DNA from: Pachyseris speciosa
Taxonomy: Eukaryota; Cnidaria; Anthozoa; Scleractinia; Pachyseridae
Assembly: GCA_016490735.1 (NCBI GenBank)
Contig: JAEMWC010001387.1
Span: 51,001 to 115,000 of the forward strand
Direction: 5' to 3'
Length of the DNA stretch: 64,000 nt
Each line of letters begins with the position of its first letter. Position 1 is the stretch's first letter. A program made the position numbers and the translations under genes. Shown in pieces: positions 23,101 through 36,365 of this stretch. The notes beneath the pieces were generated by a model. It did not search any database. It was not told the DNA's origin and worked only from the letters and a program-made list of their open reading frames with translations.

Positions 23101-26004
23101 TACTGTACACTAATAACAATCATGTTTATTCCTGCTGCAGGATTAAACCTTGAGACAGAAGTGATTGAGATATTGCTTAATGATGGCTACAACTACACAT
23201 CAAGCCCCAAATCAGCAAGCACCATATTTCCATTCCGTCTGCAAGCTTAGTACCCCCCTAGGAGTTTTCGAAGGTAATTAACTACCCTTCAAGACACAAT
23301 AAGCCGCTTTTTCTCTTTTTATCAATAATTTAATACCAGGAAAGGCTAGACTCTAGAACATTTGCAGCCATCGAGACAAAATTATGAATTCTCCCTTTTG
23401 GGCTTTATAGAGACTCTTGTCCTTCGGGAGCACTTTATTGAATATTTCTTCCACCGTTTGAGAAGGAGAAGTTGCTATAGCAATCTGCCCCGTGGATGGA
23501 AACCTTTTCAATTAAAACCCGTCTATTGCGGTTTATAGATTGAAAACGAGAAACTGGCTCAGGTCCAACTACCTGCCAACCTAAATAAAATCCCCACAAA
23601 ATTTCCGGATTGAAGAGAAAGAGTTATTCAAGCAGTCATTTCTCTCTTTCCGTACACAGAAGCCCACGTAACAGAAACATGCCCGAGAAAGTGTTTGGAG
23701 CTTGTCTTCGATTTGATTGCTTTGTCGATTTGATATATTTCATCAAGGCTTTAATTTTAGATTCAGGTGTTATTATTAAAGAATGGAGCGGAGTGAAACA
23801 TCACAGAAACCGAGACGCATAACAGATTTGTTGCGTTATCTTTCAATCAGTCTAAATCCACACTATCTAATTTCCTGACTAGAAAGTTTTTTCTCCCCCT
23901 CCCCAAAATAAAAAGAAAAAAAATTGAAATAAAAAATTAATGAAGAACAGTTTTATTTAATGTCTTGTTTGAGCAGGTTAGAAAACAAATGTATCTTTTA
24001 TATTAGTAGGGTTAGTGATTAGTCCTGTTTAGAACTGTGATAGTCGACGCAAAAAGCAGAAGAGTGTTCAAGATTCAAACCACTTCTTTTATGGAACGGA
24101 AACTTAAACACAAATAAACCGGCATTTTGACAATGGGACCGACCTCGAAAATAGCATAGACCGACAAACAAAGCCTTTATAGTTTTCCAGTTGAAACATT
24201 GTTCCATAATTTGCGTCTTGCCGAAAGCAGATGGAGCGGTTCGAGATTCTTACCTTTGATGTTAATGGGTTCTTTCTGCGGACATTAACAAGTTGACACG
24301 TCTTTATTTAAAAAGTGAGCGAATTTTGCGGAGCCCTTGTCACAGAAAATCTGCCGCACGCCGAATATAACAGCTAATCTGCTTTGAGGCAACTTCGTTG
24401 AGCGGTGGGCGTATGTTGGTGACACTTTCCAAAGATAAAAATTAGCATACGAAAGGAAGACTTTTTCGTTAAAAAAAAAGAAAAGATTTGTACTAAAACA
24501 ATGTTTCAAAAGCTGTACGGGCAGCTGTATATATATGAGCTAAATGGCGACATGTTTGCCTTTTTTTCGAGGGCATCGTTGGAAATGCCACTGTCAAGTT
24601 GTCACTGAAAGCAAAATCAGAAAATAAAACAACCTATTGTCGTCTCGATTAAATGGACGAAATACAAAGCGTTGGGGTCACAAAACAAAGCTCAAACCCT
24701 AAAATGATCACTTAAAAGTGCCCTTTTGCCGGGAAAGAGTAAGCTTGTTTCGAGGAAGGAAACTGCCCTTTTTCAACGGTGAACACTTTGTAAGCCAATT
24801 TTATGTTTAAATACTTTTTTTTTCTCATATGCATCGAACCACAAAGCATACTAATAAGTTCGGACAAACACTGTAAATGTAATTACCGATTTTAAATTTA
24901 AGAAATATACCGCCTCTTGTTCTCCGATTGTAATATTAACGAGCGGATGGCTGAACTAAGAATACGCGAAAAAAAAAAAAAAAAAAAAAAAACAGCACTC
25001 AACAGCTGATAAGCGTTTTTATTTTCTTTTATTCACACTTTTGATATCAGCGAGTACTGTACATAAAGTCGGCTTCTATTTTCGGAACTGTTCATAAACT
25101 AAAAACAAGCTCATAGCTTTACGATAAAATAAATAAGCATTGAAAAGGATCAACTAAAATTCTCCATATTGTAGAGTTTCTAATAACTTTAGAGTTCACA
25201 GTTCGGTTACGGTGAATAATCAAAAAATCGACTCGCGAGATTCAAACATTAAAACGCGCCCGTTTGCTACAAACCATGACTAAATGGCGAATAAGAAATA
25301 TTTTACAATCTTACCACAACGTTTTCCTTGGGTCGACTACAATTTTTATATTTTTTTTACTTCATTCCCAAACTATACAAACTATAGCAAGAGCTAATAA
25401 GTTAAAACCTATATCTTACGTAAAAACTACGAGTTTTCATTAAAATTCGACAATAGGAAAATATTGAGATAATCTCGGGGCTACAGATACAAAATACTTT
25501 TTCTTGTTTTTCGAAAAACTAGGTAGAATCTAAGAAACGTGAACGCTAAATGTGAGTTTCAAATGATCTACGTCGGATAATTCTAAGCTAAAATAAGTTT
25601 CAAAAGATCCACGTAGGATATATTCGAAGCTAAAATAAGTTAAGTAATGTTATGTACTTGGTTTCACAAACCCATCGACAAAAGACACACCGATTTTTGG
25701 TTCAAAGTAGATTCATTAATGAAGTATCACGGCGACTGAACAAAACTCATTTAGACGGAACCATGAAGAGTAAAGTAGTAGAAGTACATTAATGTTTTAA
25801 ATACAAAAATCTACTCTCGTTGTAAGACTTTTCCCAGTCGACATCTCAGTCTCGAAGTTCTGTAAAGAATAAAAAGAAAAGTTGTCAGCTGAAAGCATCA
25901 AAGCCAATAATAACTGTAGACGTTAGAGGAGGATCAGAGAGGATTTCAACGAAAGACAAAGTCCGTAAAACGAATGTGTCTTTTGCACTTTCTACTCCAC
26001 TGCT
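20111..26004. other. Intergenic stretch upstream of PDZRN, no gene recognised
   Basis: AT-rich. Contains a short (TTG)n at about 22312-22330, a duplicated block at 22046-22143 and an A-run at 24970-24991. Open frames here are short and show no domain. May hold distal regulatory elements of PDZRN, but nothing in the sequence proves it. Confidence 0.45.
22046..22143. repeat. Tandem duplication of about 54 bp
   Basis: Two copies of TTTCGAAAAGCATTAGTCTG followed by ATGTTTGCGCAAACAG. The sequence TGTTTGCGCAAACA is itself a perfect palindrome. The copies differ at one base (GACG/GAGG) within about 44 bp. Confidence 0.8.
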
Positions 26005-26012
26005 ATGGCTTC

Positions 26013-26110
26013 TCTCACCTATGCTATGCTGCGCTGCGCTGTTCTGTGCTGCGCTTTACTGTGCTTAGCTGTGCAGTGCTGTGCTGTACTGTGCTGCGCT
26101 GTGCTACGAC
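26013..26110. repeat. Degenerate (GCTGT)n pentanucleotide repeat
   Basis: About 90 bp of GCTGT/GCTGC/GCTTA units. The plus strand encodes a Cys/Leu/Ala-rich run by chance. Confidence 0.85.
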
Positions 26111-26628
26111 CCGGAAATTTTAGTTCTACTCCCAATGAAAGTCAACTTGCCAAAAAAAAAAATTCAGTTCATTCAAATCAATTTCCTTCAATGACTCCAG
26201 TTACCTGGGCAACAAGGCAAATCTTTATCAAACCTAGAAGTGAGTCAAAAGAAAATTCTCGACTTTTGCATTGATTCTCGAAGTAGAAATTGGCGTTTCG
26301 CTGACTAAATGCAAAGAAACAATGTACGATTCCTTGTTACAGTACAGTTAATTAGCGGTGTCAAATGATCATCGCAAGTTGTCCGAGCTATCAAAGAGTT
26401 CCCTGGGTAGGGGGGTGGGGTGGGGAGAGGAGTTAGTGTTTCCGAATAACGTCACTAATACTAGTCGCCCTAACAAACAACGAGTAACGCTATGGAAAAT
26501 TAGTATTTTAGACAGTAATGGATAGAGAATCTGTTATCGTTACGTAACGTCACACACGGGTTTTTGACAGTTTCACTTTCCGATCTGATATATTTTCTAT
26601 TTCGGAGCAAATTTAACCAGTGATTTAA

Positions 26629-27286
26629 GGGGGGACTAACTTAACTACAAAATTAGCTAACATTGTTCCTATGGAAAGTTCCCAACCCTCATATCTTGGA
26701 AACCCTAACTTGCACAGACAAGCTGTCTGGCTATGTTTTTACAATCAAAAAGTTTTACAAGAATTTCGAGCCACAACCATATTTGGTAAGTCACGTGACC
26801 AGAACAGAAAAAGGCCTAAAACTCTAGTGGCGTACACTTCTGGATATCGAAAATGGTGCCAATGGTTAACGATCGCCAAGGTGCAAAACACTACGTATCG
26901 AGTTTTGGAAATTCACGTTTTGTGAGATTTATGACGTCATAAGCACGAAAATTCATACCATTTTGTCATTATCGTTGCAGTTATGTACGTTAACAACAAT
27001 TGCTTACGTAGGCTTGTAAAGAAGGCTGGAATATCTCCGACTGGCAAAAAAAATCGGAACTTCACATAATTTTCTCCAAGTTTTAGGGATTTTTTTTCTT
27101 TAAAGCGCGGTTGGGGCCTGGGGCAAGTTATGCATGCGCAATAGCAATTTATAAATTTTACGTGTTCACCTCTTCGCACGTCTCACCAATATAGTGGAAA
27201 AAACACCGAAAAACCGTGTGTTACAAATACAATCCGTAAAAATCCCTTGGCAACAACACTAAGTCTGTAATTAAGTTAGTCCCCCC
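26629..27286. mobile_element. TTAA-flanked (piggyBac-type) non-autonomous element
   Basis: 658 bp with inverted ends GGGGGGACTAACTTAA, flanked by TTAA at 26625-26628 and 27287-27290. The interior has no transposase frame that I recognise. Confidence 0.75.
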
Positions 27287-27325
27287 TTAAGCGGCCACTC
27301 ACTGTTATTGTAAAAGTGATTAATA

Positions 27326-27504
27326 CACCTTATTCCAAAATGGCGGCCAATTTATTATTCTTTTGTTTGCATGTTAATTAGCCCTCTTTGCCTCGTCAAC
27401 ATGTACAAAATACAAAAGAATTTTGAAGTGAAAATGAGGCAAAGAGGGCTAATTAACATGCAAACAAAATAATAATAAATTGGCGGCCATTTTGGAATAA
27501 GGTG
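27326..27504. mobile_element. Palindromic MITE (Tc1/mariner-type TA flanks)
   Basis: 179 bp; about 75-bp arms starting CACCTTATTCCAAAATGGCG pair with the inverse at 27432-27504. TA on both sides. The arms contain GAGGCAAAGAGGGCTAATTA. Confidence 0.78.
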
Positions 27505-28109
27505 TATTTGAAAGTTGACAAATCACTGAAAAGCATTGAAAAAATCGACAAAAATTGTCGAGAAAAGGGTCGCTTTTTTGTTGAAAGAAATTTCCAACAA
27601 TTTCTAATAACTCACGAAAGTTAAGTGTCGCAAAATTTTCCCCCAATAAAACAGCGAAATTTTACTTTCAACAACAGACTGCTCCCTTAAACTTGCTGAA
27701 CTGTTTAACTAAAATAGAAACTCTAAAGTACTTTGAGTGCTACCTTGCAATTTTTAAAACTATTTTCGGGCTGAATGATTTAAAATAGCATCAAGACTGT
27801 TCTCTCACATTCACGTGTAAAATGAGAGGGTTGGTGTACCGCCGATCACAGAATCTCTAACCCCTTTTAGAAGGTCAAAGTCGAAAGTCTTGTAAAATGG
27901 TTGGCCGAGGACGAACGCACAAAGCGTGGGCATTAAATGAACGCTTCGGGGCAGTACTTTTCTTGTGGTACTTATTTTATATTATACAGTGCAAAGTGGT
28001 TCTAACTTATCAGATGTTTTGGAGTTCCACAGTGTGAGTTGATAAGCAGGAATTTCACCTATGAACATTCGGTGTTTGTCGTGCTCATGCACAATGTGGT
28101 TCTATCTAT

Positions 28110-28165
28110 TGTAAACCGCCATGAAACTATGTGATATATGCGGTATATAAACCATTACCATTACT
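28110..28165 (+). repeat. SINE 3' tail fragment
   Basis: GTAAACCGCCATGAAACTATG, then GCGGTATATAAACCATTACC. No tRNA-like head is seen just upstream; probably 5'-truncated. Confidence 0.65.
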
Positions 28166-31100
28166 GAAGTTGTGTCGCGCGTGTAAGGGTTAATGACAGT
28201 TACAAAAGGTACAAAATTGCTGGAGACAGTTGGAAATCTAAACGCGCAATCCTTGTCAACAAAACGACTCGTGACTACAAAAACGGTCATTCACTTAGTC
28301 AGGTACTTTTGCGGGAAGTTGTTAGAGAAACTTTGCATGTTCAGCTTGTAACCAAAGGAACAACAAAGTTATTCTTGTATCAGCTTACCCGACAATGGCT
28401 GATTATAAACAATGTTTTCCTGTTTCTAAGCATGTTCAAGAGGAGGGGGCGAGCCAAGGTTACTTCAAATTGTGGACCACTTTGAAACACTCCTACCATA
28501 ACAATTAGCAAATTGACGAAGAGAAACGGACCTTGATAAATTCTTTGCATGTCTTGCTTAAGTGGCATGTAATGATCCAGAAGGAATTTCAATTGTTTGC
28601 GGCTAAAAATGTTGTGGAAACACTTCAGGTACACTCGTGAACAAGTCGGTTCAGTTTCGTTTTAAACAAATCGAAGAGAAAGCTTGTCTTCCGTCAAAAA
28701 AAAAAAAACATCTTCCTTCTGTAGAGATAGGTTTTTCCACGTAAAAAGATACTTTTTAGTCGGTGAGTGACACCGTTAAGTGTGATCACTGAGGTGGAAG
28801 CTGTTAATGGTATTTTTCCTGTCTTGTACTTCGCTTTTCATCTTCAATCAGAGAAAATTGTACAGCAAATTTGAGCTTTGAAACCTTGCAAGAAGAGGGT
28901 TGACAAAATGGCAAGAACAGGTTCTGTGGAATTGATTTTAGCATAGACACAAAGAAGTAGAGACAATTCCGTTGTAAAGTCATCGTTAAGTAGTCGATAT
29001 TGAGCTAATTTCTGCAAGCACTTAGCTTAATGATGGGTTTGACTCGCAAACTAGACACCAAATACAAAACAAATAACTATACATTAGAAGTTTCCGCGGG
29101 GGTGTTCGATTAACGACCAGACAAACTGCGTTAACGCGTAAATCAAATACGACAGAACTTGTTTCATATCGAAATTAACACAATCACTCCCACTGCCAAA
29201 ACCTTGAGTGGTGCATACAGAGCAGCCGGAGTCTTACCCGTGTACAGACGATGAAATCTTAAAGTTTGGCATTCAAATGAAACGCCTCAAACTTTAGGCG
29301 TTGTTTTGAAGAATGCAGTCAGTTCTGCTCCTTTCTAGAAAACGAATTTTCTCATTTTTTCTAGAAGTTTTACTTTAGGCTCAAGGAGAGCAGGTTAAAT
29401 TATTATTAGTATAAGAAGATTAAGAAGTAAAGACGATTAGCAGACTATAAACACACTGCTCAAAAGATTTTTTCGCCAACATCAAAACGTTTACCCTTCA
29501 CGTACCACTACATGACAAACACAAACTTGAGAATCAATTCGAACTAAAAAGACAAAAACAAAGTGAATACAGGTGGATATAACAAGCATTGTTAATTAAT
29601 TCTAGGATTCGTATGTTAAGTTTCTCCATCTAAGACACCTGAGACGCGAGCGATGGCCATTGACATGAAACAGTTATACGTACAAGGAAATATTGACCGT
29701 AATTTATTACGTGATTTTGACTGAAAGAGGAAATATTTAGCATGTTCGTGTTTCGTAAGGTGTCGAATTTTACGTAAGCTCAGCTTAAGATTAAAAGATC
29801 TTGACGATGCCGTGATTTCTGCCGTTCGCTTTAGGGCTATGCCAGCATAAACAAAAAGACATGAAAAGATGACTGGTTTTAATGAATAATAATCGCGGAT
29901 TATGTCATGCACGTGCTTTCCCAATGGAAACTATTAGCTAATATAATCTACGCTTGTATAACTTTGTCTCTATACTGTTTGCCAGCAAATTTAATAAACC
30001 AAATTTACCCGGACAAAACTGAAGAAACATGGAACAAAGTGCAAACGTTTTTAATGAAAGGGGAAATATTAAGCTCGTGGCCTGGAAAAGATGCAAAGAG
30101 GTTTTAAGTTATGAAGAGAAGTGTCTGTGTTTGTTGCCAGTCAAATGTTTATCTTCTGTCACTTTTGCAGCCAATTCATGTAACACGGTTGCATGTGCAA
30201 ACTTTGACAGAAAGCTTTCCAAAACCTTACTGCAAAACTATGCTTTTTTTATGAAAACATATCGTCATTTAACATGTGCTAATAGTATACATGTCCCAAT
30301 AGTATAACCTCATCGGCACATCCAGCAATTGGACGAGCAAAAACGTAAACTTACAAAATAAACTGACTTCAACATGGAAAGATTAAACCTCTTGCGTCAG
30401 AAAAAAGCTTCTTAGCTCGGTTATTTAAGATAAACCTTCTGGTTTTTAAGCTACGTTGTTTAGTAAAATATATGTTTATCAACACGCCTTTTACTACTGA
30501 ATCGATTTTAATACCACAATTGTACGTGCAAATAGATCAAACCTAGAAACAAGGCCACCAAATTCAACGAGAAAAGATTATTATGAGCTCTTTTGTCATT
30601 ATAAAAGTGCAGTTATGTTGTTTATTCGAGTTTCAGCTTTTATAAGCTGTTTTTATATAATATATCCCTTAATATACCTCCATCTACAAAACCAGTCTTC
30701 TCAATTTACGCTCAACAGTTTACGTGCAGTTTGGGTAGAAAAAAAATGAAAAGACTTCCAAAAAGGAAAGATTAAAACTCTTTCCATAAAAGCTTCTTAT
30801 AAGTTACATGCCCCTGCTTTGTGACAGTTTCCAATTTTATAAGCCATGATTGTTTAGAAAGACATACACCCAAACGCCTTTTTTATACACCGAGTACCCT
30901 TGAAAGTTGCTTATTTTTATAAGCTAAGCCGATTGTTTATTCATGTCTTTTTGGGTCAAGTTCGACCTCTCTTAGCACAAAGTACAAACGAAGACACATG
31001 ATTTCAAATAACTATTCGGCTCGTGTCACCTTAAACCTTTGAGCCCCAAACAATGCTAAACTCATCCTGGACAGCATCTTCAATGTTATCTTTTCCATGA

Positions 31101-32261
31101 TCAATGCATTTTTGAAAACAAAATTACCTACTCTATGAAACCATAAAAACCCATCTTCAGCGAACTTTCAAGTTTGAACACTTTATTTTCCTAGCAATTT
31201 GAATCATATTTTTTTCGCACCCATAATATACAAGAAACTGGGCAACAGCGTCCTTCAATTACGTTGATGTGAATTTTTCGCTACGCTTATCAAAATCTTA
31301 AACAAACATTGCCTTGCATCAAATCATCGCCAAGAGTCATCGAGTGTTCATTCATAAGTGTGGTAAAAAAGGGCATTCCCTTGAGCCTTAAAGAAAGGTT
31401 ACACAGAGTTTCAAGAGTTAAATTTGTCATAAAAAGCTACAACTTTGAGAACGTTATTTACATCTCATATTTCTCTTTCTTCCTAATTCATCGTCAGAAG
31501 TCGTATTTCATTGTAAGATCTTCCAGAAAGCGCAATGAAAACCGCAACGGTGAGTTTTGTTTGCTTGCAACCACAAAAAAATTCCTAATGGTGAGTGTAC
31601 GGGGCGATTGAAACTTACGAAGAAAGAAACGCGAGAGACCTGAAACGCGCGCGAGACGCGCAAGCTCGTGCGTGGTCCACGCTGCACTCGCGCGTTCCAC
31701 GATATGCGTCCAACTTGTTTCTGCCTCAGGTGACAAAAAGACCCAGCTAATCGCCCTAGGCAACCGCAAGCCGACTACCAGTTAGTGTTTTAATTAAAAT
31801 CTTGTTAAACAGTCGAACAGCAAATGATTTAGGTTAATACCTCCTAAATCCCACTCAAAAGAGAGCTGAGAATAGCGCAAGAACACAGAGTTTATCTGGA
31901 GGATGGTCGCACAGTGAGATAACTATCTACCGTCGCGCGCACGAGGTCTCATCGTGCAAGACATCAAAAGCAGTTCAAAGACACCCGCGGTCATTACGTT
32001 ATATTGGTTTTGCTAATTTCGAGGGCTGGTCATTTTACGCAAGGTCTGCCATGCACCTCTGATGTGACTTCACTTGAGATATCACTGACCCGTGATCAGC
32101 TTGCTATTGTGACATGCATTATCGTGTAAGCTTTAATCTAGGAACCTGCCGCTACTTTATGAAGCAGAAAGGAATCGACTCTGGTGACAAACAGACCCTC
32201 CCGAAAGTAGCAAAGTATAAAATCTTCTTAAAACTTCACCTGGGGAGAACCAAAATAAGAC
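28166..32261. other. Intergenic stretch, no gene recognised
   Basis: AT-rich, short open frames only. I see no RNA gene, conserved domain or clear transposon end here. Confidence 0.4.
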
Positions 32262-32510
32262 AAGCACCACAGGAATGGGCCGCTAAATAGCTTGGGGTTT
32301 CAATCATACAGACACGAACTTTATAACCGCTTTGCAGCGTACAACAAACAACGCCAAAGGAGAGTAGTAATCAGTAGCTTTCATTTGAATGGTCACACTT
32401 CGGGGTTTCATTCACAAGACAAAAACCTTAGGATCACTTTGTACAGCACAAAAAACAGCACCACAGGAAAGTACTTCTCAATAGCTTTCATTTGAAAGGG
32501 CACACGTTCA
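32262..32510. repeat. Degenerate tandem repeat, period about 110 bp
   Basis: Two to three units sharing AGCTTTCATTTGAAWGG and CAGCACCACAGGAAAGTA-like stretches. The first unit (about 32262-32300) is the most decayed. Confidence 0.55.
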
Positions 32511-34639
32511 GACTAAACCCACGGATTCTCAAGTTGGAACCATACTTCACAACATCATAAACATTTTTGCTGGTCATTAACTTTCATTAGAAAGCTTTTA
32601 CTTTATCGTTTGGTCTTCTACTCGAAGCTTAGAGAACGTTTTGGTTCTTCTTCGATGACAAGAGTTTATCTAAGATCACATCCAAATTCCACACCCACCT
32701 GCGGTATTCTTAAACTTGGGAATCTTGAAAGCTGCCAAAAAAACAAAGCAAAATGCCATTAGTCCAAGAGTTTATTCACGAGACAAAGTGGCGGTTTCCC
32801 AATCTTAAGATACCCAAACTGCCCATTGGGTTATAAATAGTTCCACGGCTATAATAGCATACGTACAAAAAGCTTTTGTAAAGGGTTTAATTAGCCTATG
32901 AGGGAACCCTAAGCTACTGCCGTGCGTTTTAAAATAAACTCAACAGAAAGATCCAGAACAGATTTTTACACGCTTGGTTTGTTCGACACCGCGTGGTGGG
33001 AATTGAAACAAATTGATAACGGCGATGCTCGGACAAGATGAGACTGATGAATTATCTGGTAAACATACAAAGTCAATTAACTTTCGTCTCAATACTCTCC
33101 CATGGTGCTGTACAATACAATAGCTAGTCGCATTTTTAACCCACAGAATCTTTACAGGACCAATGTAGACAACGTTTAGAACAGTTTCCCGCAGTGCTGT
33201 TTATTTATTGAGAAAAAAAATTAGCCTCCCAAAAGAGCATTATTCCGTGGCACTATTTGCAGTGCTGTAATAGGGTTACTTTGATATCTGTAGACTGAAA
33301 GTCTAATGTGTGGCTATTCGAAGGAAATAGATGCTGCTAAATCATTTGATCTAGTTAAATCAAAGCTTGTAGGTTTTAGAAGTAGAGCTGTTTCTTTTCG
33401 ACAATGTCAAGTGGAACATGAAATATCCTCAAAATAGTCTTCTTGTGCGGCTCTCTGAAGATGAAAGGACTAACTCGGAGATAACAAGTAAACAAGATGT
33501 AATAGGAAGGAAACTTAAAATACATCATCGAACTAATTAGCACGAAAATTACCGGGGAACTATGTTTACAGTTTCACGCCTGCAGTAATTGCCATTCTTA
33601 ACAACAATTAAATCGACCCAAGACATCACAGCGGGGAGCGCATAATGAGGGCTTCCTACGGTGCGCGATAACAAACAAAATACGTAACACTGTACATTGT
33701 GGTCACGCCACAGGAAGCGCTGACCTCACAGCAAACAAGTTCTTTGTTTAGGTAATGATACCCCACTACACAAACCAAACTTGGTGATTTAGACCCAAAG
33801 AAGCAAGCCTCTGGACAAAGTACGGAGTTGATAAACAGTTGTGTTACAGGGTATAAAAGTAAACACAGTTATATTGCACCAAAGGTAACAATAACGCAAC
33901 AGCTGGGTGTTGGCTGCTGTTACACACGTAGAACCCCTACGAGGCCAGACCCCAACGACGACCATAAGCAACGCAGCTGTTATTTTCTGGTTTAGCCCCA
34001 AGGAAATATAGGAGAATAAGGTTTGTTCCATCACCTCCTACCAAGTACAAGCTTTTTGAAATGCTGACCTTGTGAAAAACACACTGAACAGAACCACGGG
34101 AAAGCACTGCTATTAATCGAATCAGAAGTAATGAAGCACGTTGCAAAACATAAACAGGGGTCAAAAAGCAACGTCATAGCGGAGCTAAGAGGCGTATTGC
34201 AGATATGCTCCGGTCGATAGCAACAGCTAAAGCTGAATAAACTCTCTATAACATTGACCAGCTTGTGACAGAAAAATATGAGATGAACTGAAACAGGGGT
34301 GTTAGTTTTAATTATTAAACTTCAATTAAAGATATCTTGAGCATTAAAGAGATGTTAGTTATAACAGGACTATAATGAGATATACGGTATCAGGCATTAA
34401 AGGGGAGAAAAATCTGTCATAACAAGGAACCACCCTATCGCAAGAATTGCGTCAGTCTAAAATAATAGACAGCATCAAGAGATGTGAGTCTAGAAGTGAA
34501 ATTCTGAGAGGGGTGAGTTTGCTTCAGTAACTAGGTTGTCTTAGAAACTCGAGTATCTAAGAGAAAAGTACATCAGTCTTGGAGAGGTGTTTGGTTTTTA
34601 GAGAGGTGACTGCCAAAACAGATGACGGTTTCAAAAACC

Positions 34640-34712
34640 TTTAATGATTTTCACAGAGAGGTAATCGCCCACGAAAACAGAGAGGTTATCGCCCACGAAA
34701 ACAGAGAGAAGT
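34640..34712. repeat. Short tandem repeat of 24 bp
   Basis: ACAGAGAGGTAATCGCCCACG-like unit present about 2.5 times. Other GAGAGGTG-like units occur loosely from 34500, so this may be the core of an older array. Confidence 0.7.
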
Positions 34713-35379
34713 TGAGTGCATTCATACCACTTCAGCAAATCGGTTTGTTACTCACTCACGTACTACTTCAACTCATAGCGGGAGCTTCCGTCCCTCAGAC
34801 TCCATTTTAAATTCCGTGCACGAACTAAAATAAACAGCCAACACGTACTCCATAGAGAGAGCTAAATTCAGAAAGCTTAGTAGCCAGTCTTAGAGGATGG
34901 AGTTAAAGGGTGGATTAAGAGCGGGAGCAACTCCAGCTGTTCGTGTTAGAGACATGCATCTTTGAAAACAGGACGCGAGAAGCCGGGGGCCAGTGTCACG
35001 TCCGCCTTTGCGAACTGTCCGTTAGTCGGAGAAATTGAGAGAATTGAATGCATTACCAGCAGTCGTTGATTAAAACTTTTAAAGAGGTCAATAGGTCCAC
35101 ATAGCAGGAGATTCCGTCCCTAGACGCTTTATTACATATTCCACTCACGAGCAGTGAATAATAAAACGTTTTGCAAACAATAAGAGACTGCGTGGCCAAT
35201 TCATGAGTAAGAAAAGCATTAAGGTTGGAGGTGCATTGAAGGTGTACCTCCCAGACTGTTTGATTAATTTCGTTGACTAAAAGGTCACTGTGCTATCAAT
35301 CCTGTGTAAACTTAGTAAGTTATTAAATCTGGCCTGTGGCAATAAAATAAACGACAGAAACTTGAACAAAACTGGAAAG

Positions 35380-35752
35380 AGAGGTATTGTGTAACCGGTA
35401 CCAAGCGTGAAAACATCTGTAATGAAGCCAAGTACGTGAAAACAAAAAAATGTCTTGAGGGCAAAAACAAGGGAAAAAGCGAACAAACAAGCAAAACAAA
35501 ACCAAAAACACGCAACCGGTGCTGGGCGTGGGATAAAATGACACTGGTACTAAGCTCGCGAAAACATGTGAGCAGTGCCAACGAGTGAGATTGTGTAACC
35601 GGCACCATGCGCGGGAAACGTGTGCAACCGGTGCCAAACGCGGGAAAACATGAAACTGGTGACAAGCGCGGGAAAAATGCTTGGGGTGTTAAGCGCGCGA
35701 AAACATCAAACGGATGCCAAGCGCGGGAAAGTATGCAACTGGTATCAAGCCC
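35380..35752. repeat. Minisatellite of about 30-bp units
   Basis: About ten decayed copies of a unit like CAACCGGTGCCAAGCGCGGG plus AAAACATG. GC content is much higher than in flanking DNA. Minus-strand open frames through it are a product of the repeat. Confidence 0.75.
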
Positions 35753-35869
35753 AGGAATAAATCACGAAATGCAAAGTTAACAACTAACTAATAAAGGGAA
35801 TTACTTTTTAAAGAAACTGTGGTGCTGCGTCGGTGGGGGAGTGAAACACGAAAATTTGGTTTATCAACG

Positions 35870-35900
<31 letters not shown>

Positions 35901-35913
35901 GGATTCGATTAGC

Positions 35914-35950
35914 TGACGTTTCGAGCGTTAGCCCTTCGTCGGAGCGAATC
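35914..35950 (-). ncRNA. Hammerhead-ribozyme-like motif in the Penelope 3' region
   Basis: On the minus strand: CCGACGA, then a GGGC/GCTC hairpin, then CGAAACGTC. This has the layout of a minimal hammerhead (CUGANGA, stem II, GAAA) with one core change, U to C. That change would be expected to weaken cleavage. Confidence 0.4.
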
Positions 35951-36038
35951 GAGGAATTGTGGGTTGTGTATGGTTTATATACAGAAAATGGAGCTACGCT
36001 ATTGGTGGTAACATGGTAACGTGAAAAACAGGAATAAA

Positions 36039-36357
36039 TTAATTGAATGAAAAGCGCTCGTTGATACCGTGGGGATTAAGAGTGCCGATTTGAAAGATCA
36101 GTTTTTGCTCGAGATTTTTACGGCTTTCCGTGGTACCTTGATGTAGGGAAAGGCCGGAGATCGACATGTGTTGTTTGGAATGGTTAGGGAGATTAAATGC
36201 CGAGCGACAGGTTTGGATGCATCTTTGTCATCTTTCTCAACATCACGAAGATGTTCTCGGAATCGGTCACCTAGTCGTCTTCCTGTTTCGCCGATGTATA
36301 ACTTTTTGCATCATGTGCAGGTTATGCAATAGATAACATTTGCGGAGGTACACGTGA
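36039..36357 (-). pseudogene. Penelope-like element GIY-YIG endonuclease remnant
   Basis: Encodes NVIYCITC, KLYIGETGRRLGDRFREHLR, then ASKPVARH and, after a 1-nt frame break, KNLEQKLIFQIGTLNPHGIN and a stop. LYIGETGR and RFREH are the GIY-YIG core. One internal stop and one frameshift show it is dead. Confidence 0.78.
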
Positions 36358-36365
36358 AACAACTA

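Larger units (their letters stand above)
35850..36357 (-). mobile_element. Penelope-like retroelement, 3' fragment
   Basis: A GIY-YIG coding remnant (36357-36039) followed on the minus strand by a 3' region that contains a hammerhead-like motif (35914-35950). The reverse transcriptase part is missing; the SINE at 36366 starts right at the 5' break. Confidence 0.7.
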
